Virus record (IMG/VR): IMGVR_UViG_3300045115_000268
Location: 1 to 25,647 of that record
Direction: 5' to 3' (one strand)
Length of the DNA stretch: 25,647 nt
Source of the DNA: a virus
The notes below the pieces were generated by a model, which had not been told where the DNA came from, searched no databases, and was given only the letters and a program-made list of their open reading frames with translations. Shown here one piece after another: positions 15,930 through 24,327 of this stretch. The translations under genes were made by a program, and so were the position numbers. Positions within the stretch are counted from its first letter, which is position 1. The number at the start of each line of letters is the position of its first letter.

Positions 15930-16330
15930 CAGCCCTGCGGCGCCGCCGGCATCATCATGGGTGCGGGCTGGTTGCGCAGCACCACCATCACGACGGTGTA
16001 GGGCGTGAGCGGGTGCAGCGCCTTCGGGTCGTTCTCGTCCTCCAGCGCGTCGAACAGCGCCGCCTCCGGGTTGTAGTAGCCCGGCACCGCCGCGGCGGCG
16101 GGCGCCACGTAGATGGCGTTGCCCATGAACCGCTGCGCGAGGTTGAAGAGCTTGCCCACCTCGGTGGCCACGATGGACCCCTCGGCGGTGCTGCCGTCGG
16201 CCCCCGTGAGGGTGATGTCGCCCCGCATCTCGTAGGCGTCGAAGCCGCGCTGGAATACCGCGACCGGCGTCCCGCGCGTAGCGGTGTTGAGGTTCACGTT
16301 CGGCAGGTGGAGCCGGTTGTCGCGTGCCAT
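15929..16330 (-). CDS. Hypothetical phage tail-region protein
   Basis: A 133-residue protein I do not recognise. It starts at ATG 16328-16330 after a clear AAGGAG ribosome site located in the 13-nt gap behind the preceding gene. The N-terminus is Asn/Thr-rich (NRLHLPNVNLNTATRGTP, 5-22). The middle (about 24-70) includes FDAYEMRGDITLTG, and the end is rich in Met, Pro and Ala. No membrane helix or enzyme motif is seen. It lies where lambda has no gene, between the tape measure protein and gpM, and may be a minor tail component specific to this phage group. Confidence 0.8.
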   Translation of the reverse strand: MARDNRLHLPNVNLNTATRGTPVAVFQRGFDAYEMRGDITLTGADGSTAEGSIVATEVGKLFNLAQRFMGNAIYVAPAAAAVPGYYNPEAALFDALEDENDPKALHPLTPYTVVMVVLRNQPAPMMMPAAPQG

Positions 16331-16343
16331 GTGGGTGGTCTCC

Positions 16344-16706
16344 TTACTGGGTGACCAGCGGCTTCAGATACCGCTGGGCGACGTCCGACAGTTGTTCGTG
16401 CCGGTGCGCCGGGAGGGGGACGTTGCGGAGCGCGCCCTTCTCCACCTGGACCGGGCTGTTAGTCAGGTGGATGACGTACATGAGGGCGATCTCGAAGACG
16501 CTCGCCGCGTCGATGCCGGCTTCGGGCCGGAACACGAACGGGGCGTCGTTCTCGATCGTGGGCATCGGCACCAGGCCCTCTGCCGGGGCGGCCGGAGCGG
16601 TCGGTGCCGACATCTGCGGGTGTGCGCCGGCACCGTTGGCCGGCACGCCCACCACGGGCTGCAGATCCACGGCGCCAGCGCGGTCGATCTTCTTGTTGCG
16701 GGTCAT
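16344..16706 (-). CDS. Hypothetical phage tail-region protein
   Basis: A 120-residue protein of unknown function. It starts at ATG 16704-16706 with a good AGGAG upstream. Residues 1-50 are Ala/Pro-rich and probably disordered; residues 56-120 look folded (PFVFRPEAGIDAASVFEIAL, then VIHLTNSPVQVEKGALRNVP, then a helical end QLSDVAQRYLKPLV). It sits between the tape measure gene and another unknown small gene, both inserted into the lambda-like H-to-M interval. No motif suggests an enzyme. The coding call rests on the ribosome site, codon bias and tight packing. Confidence 0.8.
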   Translation of the reverse strand: MTRNKKIDRAGAVDLQPVVGVPANGAGAHPQMSAPTAPAAPAEGLVPMPTIENDAPFVFRPEAGIDAASVFEIALMYVIHLTNSPVQVEKGALRNVPLPAHRHEQLSDVAQRYLKPLVTQ

Positions 16707-16752
16707 TGGGTGCTCCTGGGTTGTGGCGCTACGCGCCGAAGCTGAGGGCGCC

Positions 16753-16778
16753 CAGCAGGCAGTCCCAGCAGGCAGTCC
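16753..16778. repeat. Perfect 13-bp tandem duplication
   Basis: The 13-mer cagcaggcagtcc occurs twice back to back (16753-16765 and 16766-16778) in the 90-nt gap between the tape measure gene and the next gene. It is not a multiple of three, so it would shift any reading frame across it. It looks like a recent slippage event. Confidence 0.85.
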
Positions 16779-16796
16779 TCAGGGTCGAAGGGGGGA

Positions 16797-19700
16797 TCAG
16801 CGGGCGCGGCGCGCACCCGCTTGGTGCAGCATGCCGCCAGGCGACATTTCCCGATTGGCCCAGGCGGCCATCATGCTCTCGCTCTCGGCGCGCCAGAGCT
16901 TCACGGCTTCCTCGGCCATGCGGTGGTCGGCTTCCGCGTTGCCGCTCGCCTGCATGACGATCTGGGCGTTGAACTGCGGGCCGCCGACGTTCGTATTGGC
17001 GGCCGGCGGCGGCGCGCTGGCGTTCGGTGGGAGATCGGCGGCCGTGACATAGCCGCCGTCCGCGTAGCCCTTCAGCTGCGCGCGCATGGCGTCCAGGGCC
17101 GACACGCCGATCTTCGAGACGGTGGGCGCGTCGAAGACATACTCGCCGCGGTGGACCACGCCGGCCGGCTCGTAGCGGCCGCCGGCTCCGGTGTAGCCGC
17201 CGTTGGCGAAGCCGAGCGCGCCGCCGATGCTGGAGAAGAAGCTGCCGATCCCACCCCCGCTGCCCATGCCCTTGGCGCCCATGTCGAAGAGCGACGAGAC
17301 CAGGCTGTCGATGCCCTTGTTGAGGAGCCGGTCGATGATCCGGTTCATCACGTTCGACAGGGCCTCGGCGGCGGACACGCCGCGCCGCAGGTCGCCCGCG
17401 ATGCCGCTGAAGGCCTCCTTGGTCAGATCCTTGGCCTCCTTGAGCGCGTCGTTCACGCGCAGCATCTCGGCCTCGGCGCTGTCCATCCCGAGCCCGGTGC
17501 CGCGCAGGCGCGTGGCGATCCGGCCCTCGCCCTCGCTCATGCCGATCAGCTTGCGGTCGAAGGCCGCTTCCTGGACGATCCGGGCGTTGGTCGCCGCCTG
17601 GGTCACGTTCCCGTAGCCGCGCGCGACGTCCATCAGCGCGGAGTACTGGGCGCGCTGCGTCTCGGTCATCTTCGAGGTGTCGGCGTTCAGCAGCTCCTGC
17701 CCCGTGCGGTAGGCCTGCCCCAGCTCCGTCCCGCGCTGGATGTGGTCGTTCAGGAGCTCCTGGACCTTCGACCGCTCCGCCTCCGCCCGCGCGGTGCGCT
17801 CGGTGGTCGACACCTCCGACCCCAGCTGCTCGTTCTGGAGCCGCTGCTGGGCCACGCCGGGCATCTTGCGCTCGATCGTCCGGCCCGCCCAGTCGATGAC
17901 CTGCTGCGCCGTCCGGCCCGGGATCACGGTCGGGTTTGCGGCGGTGGCCCGCGGCCCCAGGATCGCCGAGGCGGTGCCCTCGGGGTTGCGCAGCAGGTCG
18001 ATCGCGCCCTGCGCGCCCGCGAAGTGGGCGAGATAGAGGTTCCGGTTGCTGGTGGCGAAGCCGGCCCGCTCCAGCGCGCGGCGGTTGTCCTCGGTCAGCG
18101 CCCGCATGAGCGCCATCTGGTCGTCGCGGTTCGCGCGCTGCGCCAGGATGGTGTCCCGGTCCATGTTCTGGGCGCGCGCCGGGAACTCGCGGCGGAACAG
18201 CCGCTCCCAGGTGCTGTCGATGAACTGGAACAGGCCGGTGGCTGACGAGGCGCGGTTCCGGGCGTTCGGGTCGCCGCTGCTCTCGGCGCCCATCACCGCC
18301 CGGATGTAGTCGCTCGAGACCGCGGTGCGGCGCGCCTCCACCTCGGCCTGCTTGTTGATCCGGTCGATGTCGATGTTCATCGCGGTGGTCAGGGCCTCGC
18401 GGCTCGCCACCTCTCGCAGCCGGACCGCGCGCTCGGCCTCCAGCGCCTGCAGCTGGGGCGCCTCCAGGCCGGGCTCCTGCGCGCGGCGCTGGAATTCCGC
18501 GTTGATCTGCTCCCGGCTCCGCCCGAGCGGCGTCAGGTTCGCATCGCGCAGCTGGCGCTCGTATTCCTGCCGGCGCTCGGCGACCTGACGCTCGAAGGGG
18601 TTCAGCTCGACGTTCGCATTCGCGTTGGCGGCCGAGCGCACCATGTTCGCGTTGGCCACCGAGCCGTACCGCTCGATATCCTCGCGGGTGTTGCGGATGA
18701 GGTTCTGCAGCCGGGTGAAGGCTGCCTCCACCTCCGCCAGCTGGCCCAGATCGAGCCCGAACTTCACGGGGTCGGCGATGGCCTTGCGCAGCCGCTCGGT
18801 CTGGTTCTGCAGCGACGACAGCTCCCGGCCGGCGGGGTCCAGCCCGCGCGCGAGTTCCATGATCTCGCGGTTGTTCCGGGCCGTGATAACCGTGTTGTCG
18901 CCCGCGCGCTGGCTCTGCTGCTGCGCCCGCAGGCGCGTCAGCTCGGCCCGCAGTGCCCTCTCGCGCGCGTCCGCGTCGGCGCCGGAGATCCCGAAGATCG
19001 AGTTGCGCTGCCGCGCCACCTCTGCCAGGGCGGCCTCCGCCGTCCTGATCTGGGTCTCCAGGCTGCCGCCCGTGACCACCCGGTCGACGACGCTGCCGAG
19101 CCGGTCCCAGAGGTTGGAGACCGTGTTGCCGATGCTCTCCATGGTCCGGCCCCAGCCAGACATCAGGCGCTCGGACCGCTCGACGTTGTCGTTGAGGGCG
19201 TTGAACAGGACCTGCTGCGCCCCGAGCGCGTCGCCCTGGTCCTTCAGCCGGCGAACCGTCTCGATCGTGCGGTCGTTGAAGCCCCCGAGCTTGCCATTCA
19301 GGATGTCGACGCCGCGCGACGGGTCCGCGAAGGCCTGCGCGAGTTCCTTAGAGGCGTCGGCCATGTCCTGGCCGGTCGTCTTCGCATAGTCGTTGGCGCG
19401 CTGGATCAGCCCGTCGAACATGGCCACGCCGATGCGCCCGGTCGCCGCGAATTCCGAGGCCATGGACCGCGCCTCGCGCCGCGAGACGTCGCCGCTCTCG
19501 CTGGCCGTCTCGGCGACCCGGTTGATGTCGTCCACGGTGGCGCCGGAGCCCCGGCCGATGCCCGAGACCGAGCGCGCGGAGTCGCGCTGGGTGGCCTCGT
19601 ACTGGCGCCACGCCACCAGGGCGGCGAGCGTCGCGGTCGCGGTGCCACCGAAGGCCACGCCCAGCGCCCCGACCCGCGTGATCGCGGACCCCACCACGTC

Positions 19701-20987
19701 GGCGATGCCCTTGAGGGCGCCCCTCACGCCGCCGGCCGAGCCGGCCAGGATCTGATAGATCTGGCCGCCCTGCTGGGCGAAGGTCTGCATGGGGGAGATG
19801 CCGGCGGCCAGCGAACTCGCGACGTCGTTGACCTGGTAGCTCAGGTTCTGGAGCTCGTACCCTGTCAGGCGACTGCCCTTCGCCAGCCGCTCCTGCTCCT
19901 CGGCCTGTCGCTTGAGCTGGTGGGTGAGGGCCGCGTGCGAGCCCTGCGCGGCGTTCGTGGAGCGCGTGTACTGCTCCTGCGAGAGGTAGCCGGCGGCCCG
20001 GAGCCGGTTGATCTTCTCCAGCTGTGCGGCCAGCGCCGCGTCGGCGGCCGCCATTGGGTCGACGGACTGGACCTGCGCGCGGATCGCCGCGTCGTCCAGG
20101 ACCGTGCCGCGGGTGTTGCTGAGGCTGCCGAGGCGGGCCGAGGCCTGGGCATTCGCATAGGTGCCCTGGCCGAGCGACCGCCATCCCTGGGCGGCGCGCT
20201 GCGCGGCCGTGGCGCGGGCGTCCTCCGCCTCCTTCGCCGCCGTGGCGGCGCGGGCCGCTTCCTCGGTGGCCCGGGTGTGCAGGCCCTGCGCGGTGGCGCT
20301 CTCGAGGAAGGCCTCGCGCACGCGCGCAACCGCGGCGCTGTACTCCGTGAACGACATGGTGCCGTTCAGGAGCAGGCTGCGCAGATCGGCGAGGCTGGCC
20401 TTGTACCGCTGGTGGGCGGAGAACAGGGGATCGTAGGCGGCGCGCAGGCGCTCGGCATCACGGATGGCAGCCTCGAAGTCGCTGCCGGCCTGCTCGGTCT
20501 GGGCGGAGCCGGGCCGCGCGCGCGCGCCGAGCCGGGCGTTGAGAGCGCGCACGGTCGCCTGGGCGGCGCGCTCCTGCGCGTCGGCGGCCTCGATCGCCGC
20601 GCGCGCCATCTGCCGCTGGGCCGTGGTGAGGCCTGCGGTCATGCGGATCTGGTTGTCGTAGATGAGGTTCAGGCGCGCCACCTGGACTGCCACACGGTCC
20701 GCCTCGTCGGCGTTCTGGGCCAGATGCAGGTTCGCGGTGCGCAGGCCGCGCTCGAGATTCGCCGAGGCGCGGGCCGCCGCATCCAGCGACATCTCCATCT
20801 GCCGGAACCGAGCGCCGACGGACGCCGTCCGTCGCGCGCTGTCCTCTGAGACCACGGCGAGGTTGCCCATGGCCTTGGCGGCGCCCGCGACGGCGGCGGT
20901 CGTCTGGTTCAAGTCCCGGCGGGCGGCGTCGCCCCCTTCCGTGACCTGACGGATGGTGACCCTGCGCAGGGTGTCGAAGGTCGGCAT
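16797..20987 (-). CDS. H: Tail tape measure protein with embedded lytic transglycosylase domain
   Basis: A 1396-residue tape measure protein that sets tail length and is probably ejected with the DNA. Residues 1-360 are Ala/Arg-rich and helical. About 370-600 matches the prophage tape measure domain (YQVNDVASSLAAGISPMQTF near 376, then a hydrophobic segment near 420-450). Residues about 890-1010 form an SLT-type lytic transglycosylase: ESSGDPNARN with the probable catalytic E902, then TGLFQFIDSTW and LYLAHFAGAQGA. This domain would open the cell wall during DNA entry. The lambda-type C-terminus includes VMNRIIDRLLNKGIDSLVSS and the characteristic Gly-rich GYTGAGGRYEPAGVVHRGEY (near 1265). The ATG at 20985-20987 overlaps the gpGT stop as TGATG. 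Confidence 0.96.
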   Translation of the reverse strand: MPTFDTLRRVTIRQVTEGGDAARRDLNQTTAAVAGAAKAMGNLAVVSEDSARRTASVGARFRQMEMSLDAAARASANLERGLRTANLHLAQNADEADRVAVQVARLNLIYDNQIRMTAGLTTAQRQMARAAIEAADAQERAAQATVRALNARLGARARPGSAQTEQAGSDFEAAIRDAERLRAAYDPLFSAHQRYKASLADLRSLLLNGTMSFTEYSAAVARVREAFLESATAQGLHTRATEEAARAATAAKEAEDARATAAQRAAQGWRSLGQGTYANAQASARLGSLSNTRGTVLDDAAIRAQVQSVDPMAAADAALAAQLEKINRLRAAGYLSQEQYTRSTNAAQGSHAALTHQLKRQAEEQERLAKGSRLTGYELQNLSYQVNDVASSLAAGISPMQTFAQQGGQIYQILAGSAGGVRGALKGIADVVGSAITRVGALGVAFGGTATATLAALVAWRQYEATQRDSARSVSGIGRGSGATVDDINRVAETASESGDVSRREARSMASEFAATGRIGVAMFDGLIQRANDYAKTTGQDMADASKELAQAFADPSRGVDILNGKLGGFNDRTIETVRRLKDQGDALGAQQVLFNALNDNVERSERLMSGWGRTMESIGNTVSNLWDRLGSVVDRVVTGGSLETQIRTAEAALAEVARQRNSIFGISGADADARERALRAELTRLRAQQQSQRAGDNTVITARNNREIMELARGLDPAGRELSSLQNQTERLRKAIADPVKFGLDLGQLAEVEAAFTRLQNLIRNTREDIERYGSVANANMVRSAANANANVELNPFERQVAERRQEYERQLRDANLTPLGRSREQINAEFQRRAQEPGLEAPQLQALEAERAVRLREVASREALTTAMNIDIDRINKQAEVEARRTAVSSDYIRAVMGAESSGDPNARNRASSATGLFQFIDSTWERLFRREFPARAQNMDRDTILAQRANRDDQMALMRALTEDNRRALERAGFATSNRNLYLAHFAGAQGAIDLLRNPEGTASAILGPRATAANPTVIPGRTAQQVIDWAGRTIERKMPGVAQQRLQNEQLGSEVSTTERTARAEAERSKVQELLNDHIQRGTELGQAYRTGQELLNADTSKMTETQRAQYSALMDVARGYGNVTQAATNARIVQEAAFDRKLIGMSEGEGRIATRLRGTGLGMDSAEAEMLRVNDALKEAKDLTKEAFSGIAGDLRRGVSAAEALSNVMNRIIDRLLNKGIDSLVSSLFDMGAKGMGSGGGIGSFFSSIGGALGFANGGYTGAGGRYEPAGVVHRGEYVFDAPTVSKIGVSALDAMRAQLKGYADGGYVTAADLPPNASAPPPAANTNVGGPQFNAQIVMQASGNAEADHRMAEEAVKLWRAESESMMAAWANREMSPGGMLHQAGARRAR

Positions 20988-21762
20988 CAGCCCTTGTCAG
21001 TTGCGCCGGCCGGCGGTGCCGGCGGCGTGGTTCGGCTCTTCTCGACCCAGATGCGATCGAGGACCTGCACCAACCTCTTGAAGCGGTCGAACAGATCGGG
21101 GTGCAGGCCCGACCGCTCGAACCAGCGGTCGACCGCGAGGAACGAGATCCGCCCGATGGACCCGAAGCCCAGCTGGCGGTCGCCGATCAGGTCCCAGAAC
21201 GCGGCGTAGGCCCGCTCCGCCAGCCCCTCGAGTTCGGGCTTGCGGAGGAGCGCCGCCGGGGGCGGGCGCCCCTCGGCGGCGTTCTCCTCGGCGAGCTGCA
21301 GGAGCCATTCCAGGCTCTCAGCCCACGCGAGGTGCCACGTCAGGGCGTCGGCGAGTTTCCCTCCGCCACCTTCTGATCGGCGGCGTTCTCTTCCGACACC
21401 AGGGCCGCGGCCCACACCACGGCGCCGCGGAATCGGGCCAAGTCGGGGTCCTCGATCATCTGGCGGGCCAGATCCTTGCTGAAGGGGACCGGGGTCTTGT
21501 CGTCGTCCGTCACGTTGTCCCAGCCGAGCAGCACGGTCTCGATCAGGCATTCGTTCTGGATCCGGTCCCGGTCCTCCGGCAGGAGGCCGCGCAGCCGGCG
21601 CTCCCGCGGGATGGTCTCGATCAACCGGGTCTGCAGCGCCCGGTAGTCACGGTTGTCGATGCCCCGGACGTGGAGGCGCAGGTCTTCCATGTCCGGAATG
21701 TCGTCGACCCAGCGTCCTGCTTCGATAGCCGCTGAGTTGACCTTCATGCTCTTGAGCTTCAC
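20987..21762 (-). CDS. GT: Tail assembly chaperone fusion gpGT, made by -1 frameshift
   Basis: Predicted 258-residue product: residues 1-136 in the gpG frame (21762-21355), then a -1 shift and 122 residues in the other frame (21355-20987). In lambda, a minority of ribosomes shift to make gpGT; the T part recruits the tube protein while G coats the tape measure protein. The T part begins LADALTWHLAWAESLEWLLQ and has no credible start codon of its own near the junction; codons upstream of the slip site in that frame look like antisense noise. The stop overlaps the tape measure start by one base. The junction, gene order and sizes all match the lambda arrangement. The coordinate range is the whole spliced-frame span. 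Confidence 0.88.
21340..21762 (-). CDS. G: Tail assembly chaperone gpG-like
   Basis: A 140-residue protein equal in size to lambda gpG. It is acidic and helical (MEDLRLHVRGIDNRDYRALQ near 25-44; a C-terminal VVWAAALVSEENAADQ) and belongs to the tape-measure-coating chaperones that act before tube polymerisation and are absent from the finished virion. The GTG start at 21760-21762 overlaps the previous stop as GTGA; an ATG five codons later (21747) is an alternative. The last residues after codon 136 are only made by ribosomes that do not shift at the slippery site. Confidence 0.9.
   Translation of the reverse strand: MKLKSMKVNSAAIEAGRWVDDIPDMEDLRLHVRGIDNRDYRALQTRLIETIPRERRLRGLLPEDRDRIQNECLIETVLLGWDNVTDDDKTPVPFSKDLARQMIEDPDLARFRGAVVWAAALVSEENAADQKVAEGNSPTP
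21355..21361 (-). other. Slippery site GGGAAAC for -1 frameshifting
   Basis: In the gpG frame the sequence reads GAG GGA AAC, giving the heptamer G GGA AAC of the X-XXY-YYZ type. Lambda uses G GGA AAG at the same place. It lies five codons before the gpG stop, and the -1 frame opens at once into the T part. Confidence 0.9.
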
Positions 21763-21947
21763 TCGCTGCTGCCCTTCTCTTCGCGAGGTGCGGCGCGGCG
21801 CGTCGGCACCTCCTTCGCCAACCCCTTCTCGATCGCCAGATCGGCGAACTCCTTGGGGACCTCGGCCTCCTCGTTCTTCTGGAAGGTCCGAAGCGTCCTG
21901 CCGTCCGGGTAGCCCTCGAAGCCCTCAGAGATCTTGATCGTCTTCAT
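21759..21947 (-). CDS. Small hypothetical protein between tube and chaperone genes
   Basis: A 62-residue charged protein. The ATG at 21945-21947 overlaps the tube protein stop as ATGA; its stop overlaps the gpG GTG. A longer form from 21977 is possible but would add only noise-like residues. The sequence (KISEGFEGYPDGRTLRTFQK, then AEVPKEFADLAIEKGLAKEV) resembles small beta-plus-helix proteins often found in phage head-tail regions. No function is known to me. The coupling on both sides makes it a real gene. Confidence 0.82.
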   Translation of the reverse strand: MKTIKISEGFEGYPDGRTLRTFQKNEEAEVPKEFADLAIEKGLAKEVPTRRAAPREEKGSSE

Positions 21948-22876
21948 GCGACGGCCCTCGTGATCTTGATGCTGCACAGCTCCGTCAGGTCGTAGACCGC
22001 CCGGAACGGGATGGTCACCATCACGTCGTCGTTGTTACTGCTGGGGCGGCGCTCGCCGTTCGTGAAGATGATCTTGGGCAGCAAGACCGTGTACTTCTTG
22101 TTCGCGGTCTCGCCGACGTTGAAGGTGAGCGGCGCCGAGCCGTGGTCGAGCACCTTCTGGTAGAGCTCGTTGGTCTCGAAGTAGGCCTCGAGGCTGCCCG
22201 TGACCTCGCATCGGCCGTAGCCGAAGCTCTCGGTGAACAGCGAGCCGATCAGGGGGCGGGTGCGCAGGTTGTTCGCGATCGAGAGGTTCAGCGAGCGCAC
22301 CTTCGGCTGGGTGGTGAGGCCCGTGAGCCCCAGCGCCGCCACGCCCGTGGAGCCGTTCTGCACCGGCTCCGTGTTGGCGGTGGCGTAGGTGGCCCCCGTG
22401 ACGATGGCGCTGGCCAGCACCTCCTTCTGCGCCATCAGGTCGATGGAGCCGGTGGTGAGCGCGCGCGAGGCCAGCGCGAGGTTGAAGGTGTTCACCATCG
22501 TGCCGGTGAAGCGGCTGAACGAGCTGACGCCGCCGCCGAGGTCCACCGTCTCCTCGAAGGTGAAGCTCTTGGGCGTGATGCCGTTCTTGAGCACGTTGGT
22601 GGTCCACGTGCCGAACAGCGCACCCTCGAGCATGTCGTCGAAGGTGCCGTAGGAGAACTCGAAGTTGTAGGTGCCCGCTACGTCCTGGCCGGTCTGGGGC
22701 TCGTCGCGCACGTTGCGATCCAGCTGGATCTCGTCCGAGACGACGGTGGTCTTGTTGGTCCGCAGGGAGCCACCGGTCACGCGCAGGTTCTTCAAGGACG
22801 GGGTCGCCGGCGTCACGCCCAGCGTCGCCTCGGCGACGTAGGCGGTGCGGCGGGCGCTGCCAGAGGCGATCGGCAT
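21944..22876 (-). CDS. Major tail tube protein
   Basis: A 310-residue protein at the lambda gpV position, expected to polymerise into the non-contractile tail tube. It fits the Phage_tube-type family seen in many Proteobacteria: N-terminal RRTAYVAEATLGVTPATPSL (9-28), then SDEIQLDRNVRDEPQTGQDV near 47-66 and FEFSYGTFDDMLEGALFGTW near 72-91, then alternating beta strands and a C-terminal VTIPFRAVYD. The ATG at 22874-22876 follows a good AGGAGA site. The gene is 18 nt from the terminator gene. Its longer size than lambda gpV suggests an additional surface domain, but that is inference. Confidence 0.92.
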   Translation of the reverse strand: MPIASGSARRTAYVAEATLGVTPATPSLKNLRVTGGSLRTNKTTVVSDEIQLDRNVRDEPQTGQDVAGTYNFEFSYGTFDDMLEGALFGTWTTNVLKNGITPKSFTFEETVDLGGGVSSFSRFTGTMVNTFNLALASRALTTGSIDLMAQKEVLASAIVTGATYATANTEPVQNGSTGVAALGLTGLTTQPKVRSLNLSIANNLRTRPLIGSLFTESFGYGRCEVTGSLEAYFETNELYQKVLDHGSAPLTFNVGETANKKYTVLLPKIIFTNGERRPSSNNDDVMVTIPFRAVYDLTELCSIKITRAVA

Positions 22877-22894
22877 TCCAAGCTCTCCTGAAGT

Positions 22895-23311
22895 TTATCC
22901 GAAGTAATCAGCCTGATAGGGGACCGCGATCGAGAGGATGAAGTAGACACCATCCTCGTTGCGATCATCGAGTGCTGGCGATGTCGGTCCCCAACACTGG
23001 ACACCGTCGAACCCCTTCCCGCGGAAGAGGTCGGCGAGTTCGGCCATCCACACGCGCGCGTCGGCGGTCCCCTCGCCGCGGCGCGCGAACAGCGCGAGCC
23101 GGAAGGCCCCATTCTCGCGCCAGAGGTTGTTGCCCGGGTCGCCGACGGTGATCTGGGTGTTGTTGGCGGCCGGGTAGGAGACCTGCAGGAACGCGCTGCC
23201 GTCCTGCGGCGGCTCGCTCTCGGCGGCAAGGTTGAAGCCGAACACCGTGCAGCGCGTGAAGTTCGCGGCCAAGCGCGCCTCCACGGCGTCGATCACCTTG
23301 TTGATCGCCAT
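22895..23311 (-). CDS. Tail terminator protein (DUF4128 type)
   Basis: A 138-residue protein at the lambda gpU position. It resembles the phage tail terminator family formerly called DUF4128: an N-terminal helix INKVIDAVEARLAANF (3-18), a beta strand AFLQVSYPAANNTQITVGDP (40-59), RLALFARRGEGTADARVW (71-88) and a C-terminal beta strand FILSIAVPYQADYFG. Terminators cap the tube and attach it to the head. The ATG at 23309-23311 lies 3 nt after the previous stop. The family assignment comes from pattern memory plus position. Confidence 0.82.
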   Translation of the reverse strand: MAINKVIDAVEARLAANFTRCTVFGFNLAAESEPPQDGSAFLQVSYPAANNTQITVGDPGNNLWRENGAFRLALFARRGEGTADARVWMAELADLFRGKGFDGVQCWGPTSPALDDRNEDGVYFILSIAVPYQADYFG

Positions 23312-23314
23312 GCC

Positions 23315-24007
23315 TTACTTGCCCGGGTCGATGATGATGGCCGGCTGGCGGGTGAGCCAGTCGGTGTGCGTGCGCGGGTTGCCGCCGCGGATCTCGCGCG
23401 CCATGCGGCGGGCGCTACCGGTGGCGGCCCACCGGCCGATCCCGCCCTCGTTGAAGGAGCGCCAGCCGAAGCCGATGTAGGCGATGTTGCCGAAGCGGGC
23501 CTTGGCCATGCCGGCCACTGCCTCGTACACGCCGCCCGGCGCCTGTTTGGACCACCCGCGCTCGATGCGCCGCGCGTAGGGCTGCGCGTTCAGGACCATG
23601 TACTGCTCCGCCGGGGGCGGGTTCATGGGGTCCATCTCGATGTCGTCGGCGAACCACACGTGCTGCTCGGAGTACCGGTTGCCCGGCTCCTTCGGCCCGG
23701 GGCCGACCGGCGAGTGCGTGAGCAGCTGCTGGTGGACCCACTCGATCACGTCGGTGAGCAGCTGGAACTCGAAGGTCACCGTACTGCCAGGGCGGACGCC
23801 AGCGAGCCCCTGGGCGAGGGCGCCGTCCACGAAGGTCACGTGCTCGGGCACGTAGCCCAGCGCGCGCTGGTTCTGGTCCTGCGCCTCGAGCAGGGCCTGC
23901 GCCGCCTCCTGGCGCAGGATCTCCGCCACGGCGTCTGCCCCGAGCGTCTCGTCGAGCAGCAGGGCGACGTCGCGGTCGATCGGGTCGATCTTGGCGGAGA
24001 TACGCAT
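23315..24007 (-). CDS. Putative tail completion / neck protein (lambda Z position)
   Basis: A 230-residue protein between the head-closure candidate and the tail terminator, the place of lambda gpZ. The N-terminus is helical (AVAEILRQEAAQALLEAQDQNQ within 26-48), the middle has EFQLLTDVIEWVHQQLLTHS (80-99), and YARRIERGWSKQAPGGVYEA (148-167) is a conserved-looking motif that I associate with phage neck and minor tail proteins. The C-terminus is basic and ends PAIIIDPGK. The ATG at 24005-24007 overlaps the previous stop as TGATG. No enzyme motif. The assignment is mainly by synteny. Confidence 0.75.
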   Translation of the reverse strand: MRISAKIDPIDRDVALLLDETLGADAVAEILRQEAAQALLEAQDQNQRALGYVPEHVTFVDGALAQGLAGVRPGSTVTFEFQLLTDVIEWVHQQLLTHSPVGPGPKEPGNRYSEQHVWFADDIEMDPMNPPPAEQYMVLNAQPYARRIERGWSKQAPGGVYEAVAGMAKARFGNIAYIGFGWRSFNEGGIGRWAATGSARRMAREIRGGNPRTHTDWLTRQPAIIIDPGK

Positions 24008-24327
24008 CAGCCGCGGATCAGCACGTCCCAGCGCACCACCGTGTCGCCGATCAGCGTTGGAGTCGCGTACTCCACTATTCGCGCCCTGGCGCCGACCTCC
24101 AGGCGATCAAGGCGCTTGATCTCCACCAAGCCGTGCCGGGCGAGTTCGCTCGGAGACAGGACCACAAGGCTGTCGCCCTGTTGCACGCCGTTCCCGAGTT
24201 CGCTCGGCTGGTAGCCGCGAACGAAGGCACGCAACGTGCGCTCCTGGCTGCCCTGCCTCAGCTTCACGGTCTGGCCGCTCTCCCTGATCCGGGAGTCCAG
24301 CGACGCGATTGCCTCGTCGGGCGTCAC
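24007..24327 (-). CDS. Putative head-tail joining protein (lambda FII position)
   Basis: A 106-residue protein with a short helical N-terminus (PDEAIASLDSRIRESGQ, 3-19) and a beta-rich remainder (TLRAFVRGY, DSLVVLSPSELA, GDTVVRWDVLIRG), a layout expected for head-closure or joining proteins that extend the portal and connector. The GTG start at 24325-24327 overlaps the connector stop as GTGA. It may also be a general neck protein; I have no residue-level signature that fixes the family. Confidence 0.68.
   Translation of the reverse strand: MTPDEAIASLDSRIRESGQTVKLRQGSQERTLRAFVRGYQPSELGNGVQQGDSLVVLSPSELARHGLVEIKRLDRLEVGARARIVEYATPTLIGDTVVRWDVLIRG

Noticed and set aside
20987-21550. Independent 187-residue gene starting at 21550
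   Set aside because: The first about 64 residues are antisense-like noise overlapping gpG. The real sequence starts at the slippery site, so it is the T part of the frameshift product.
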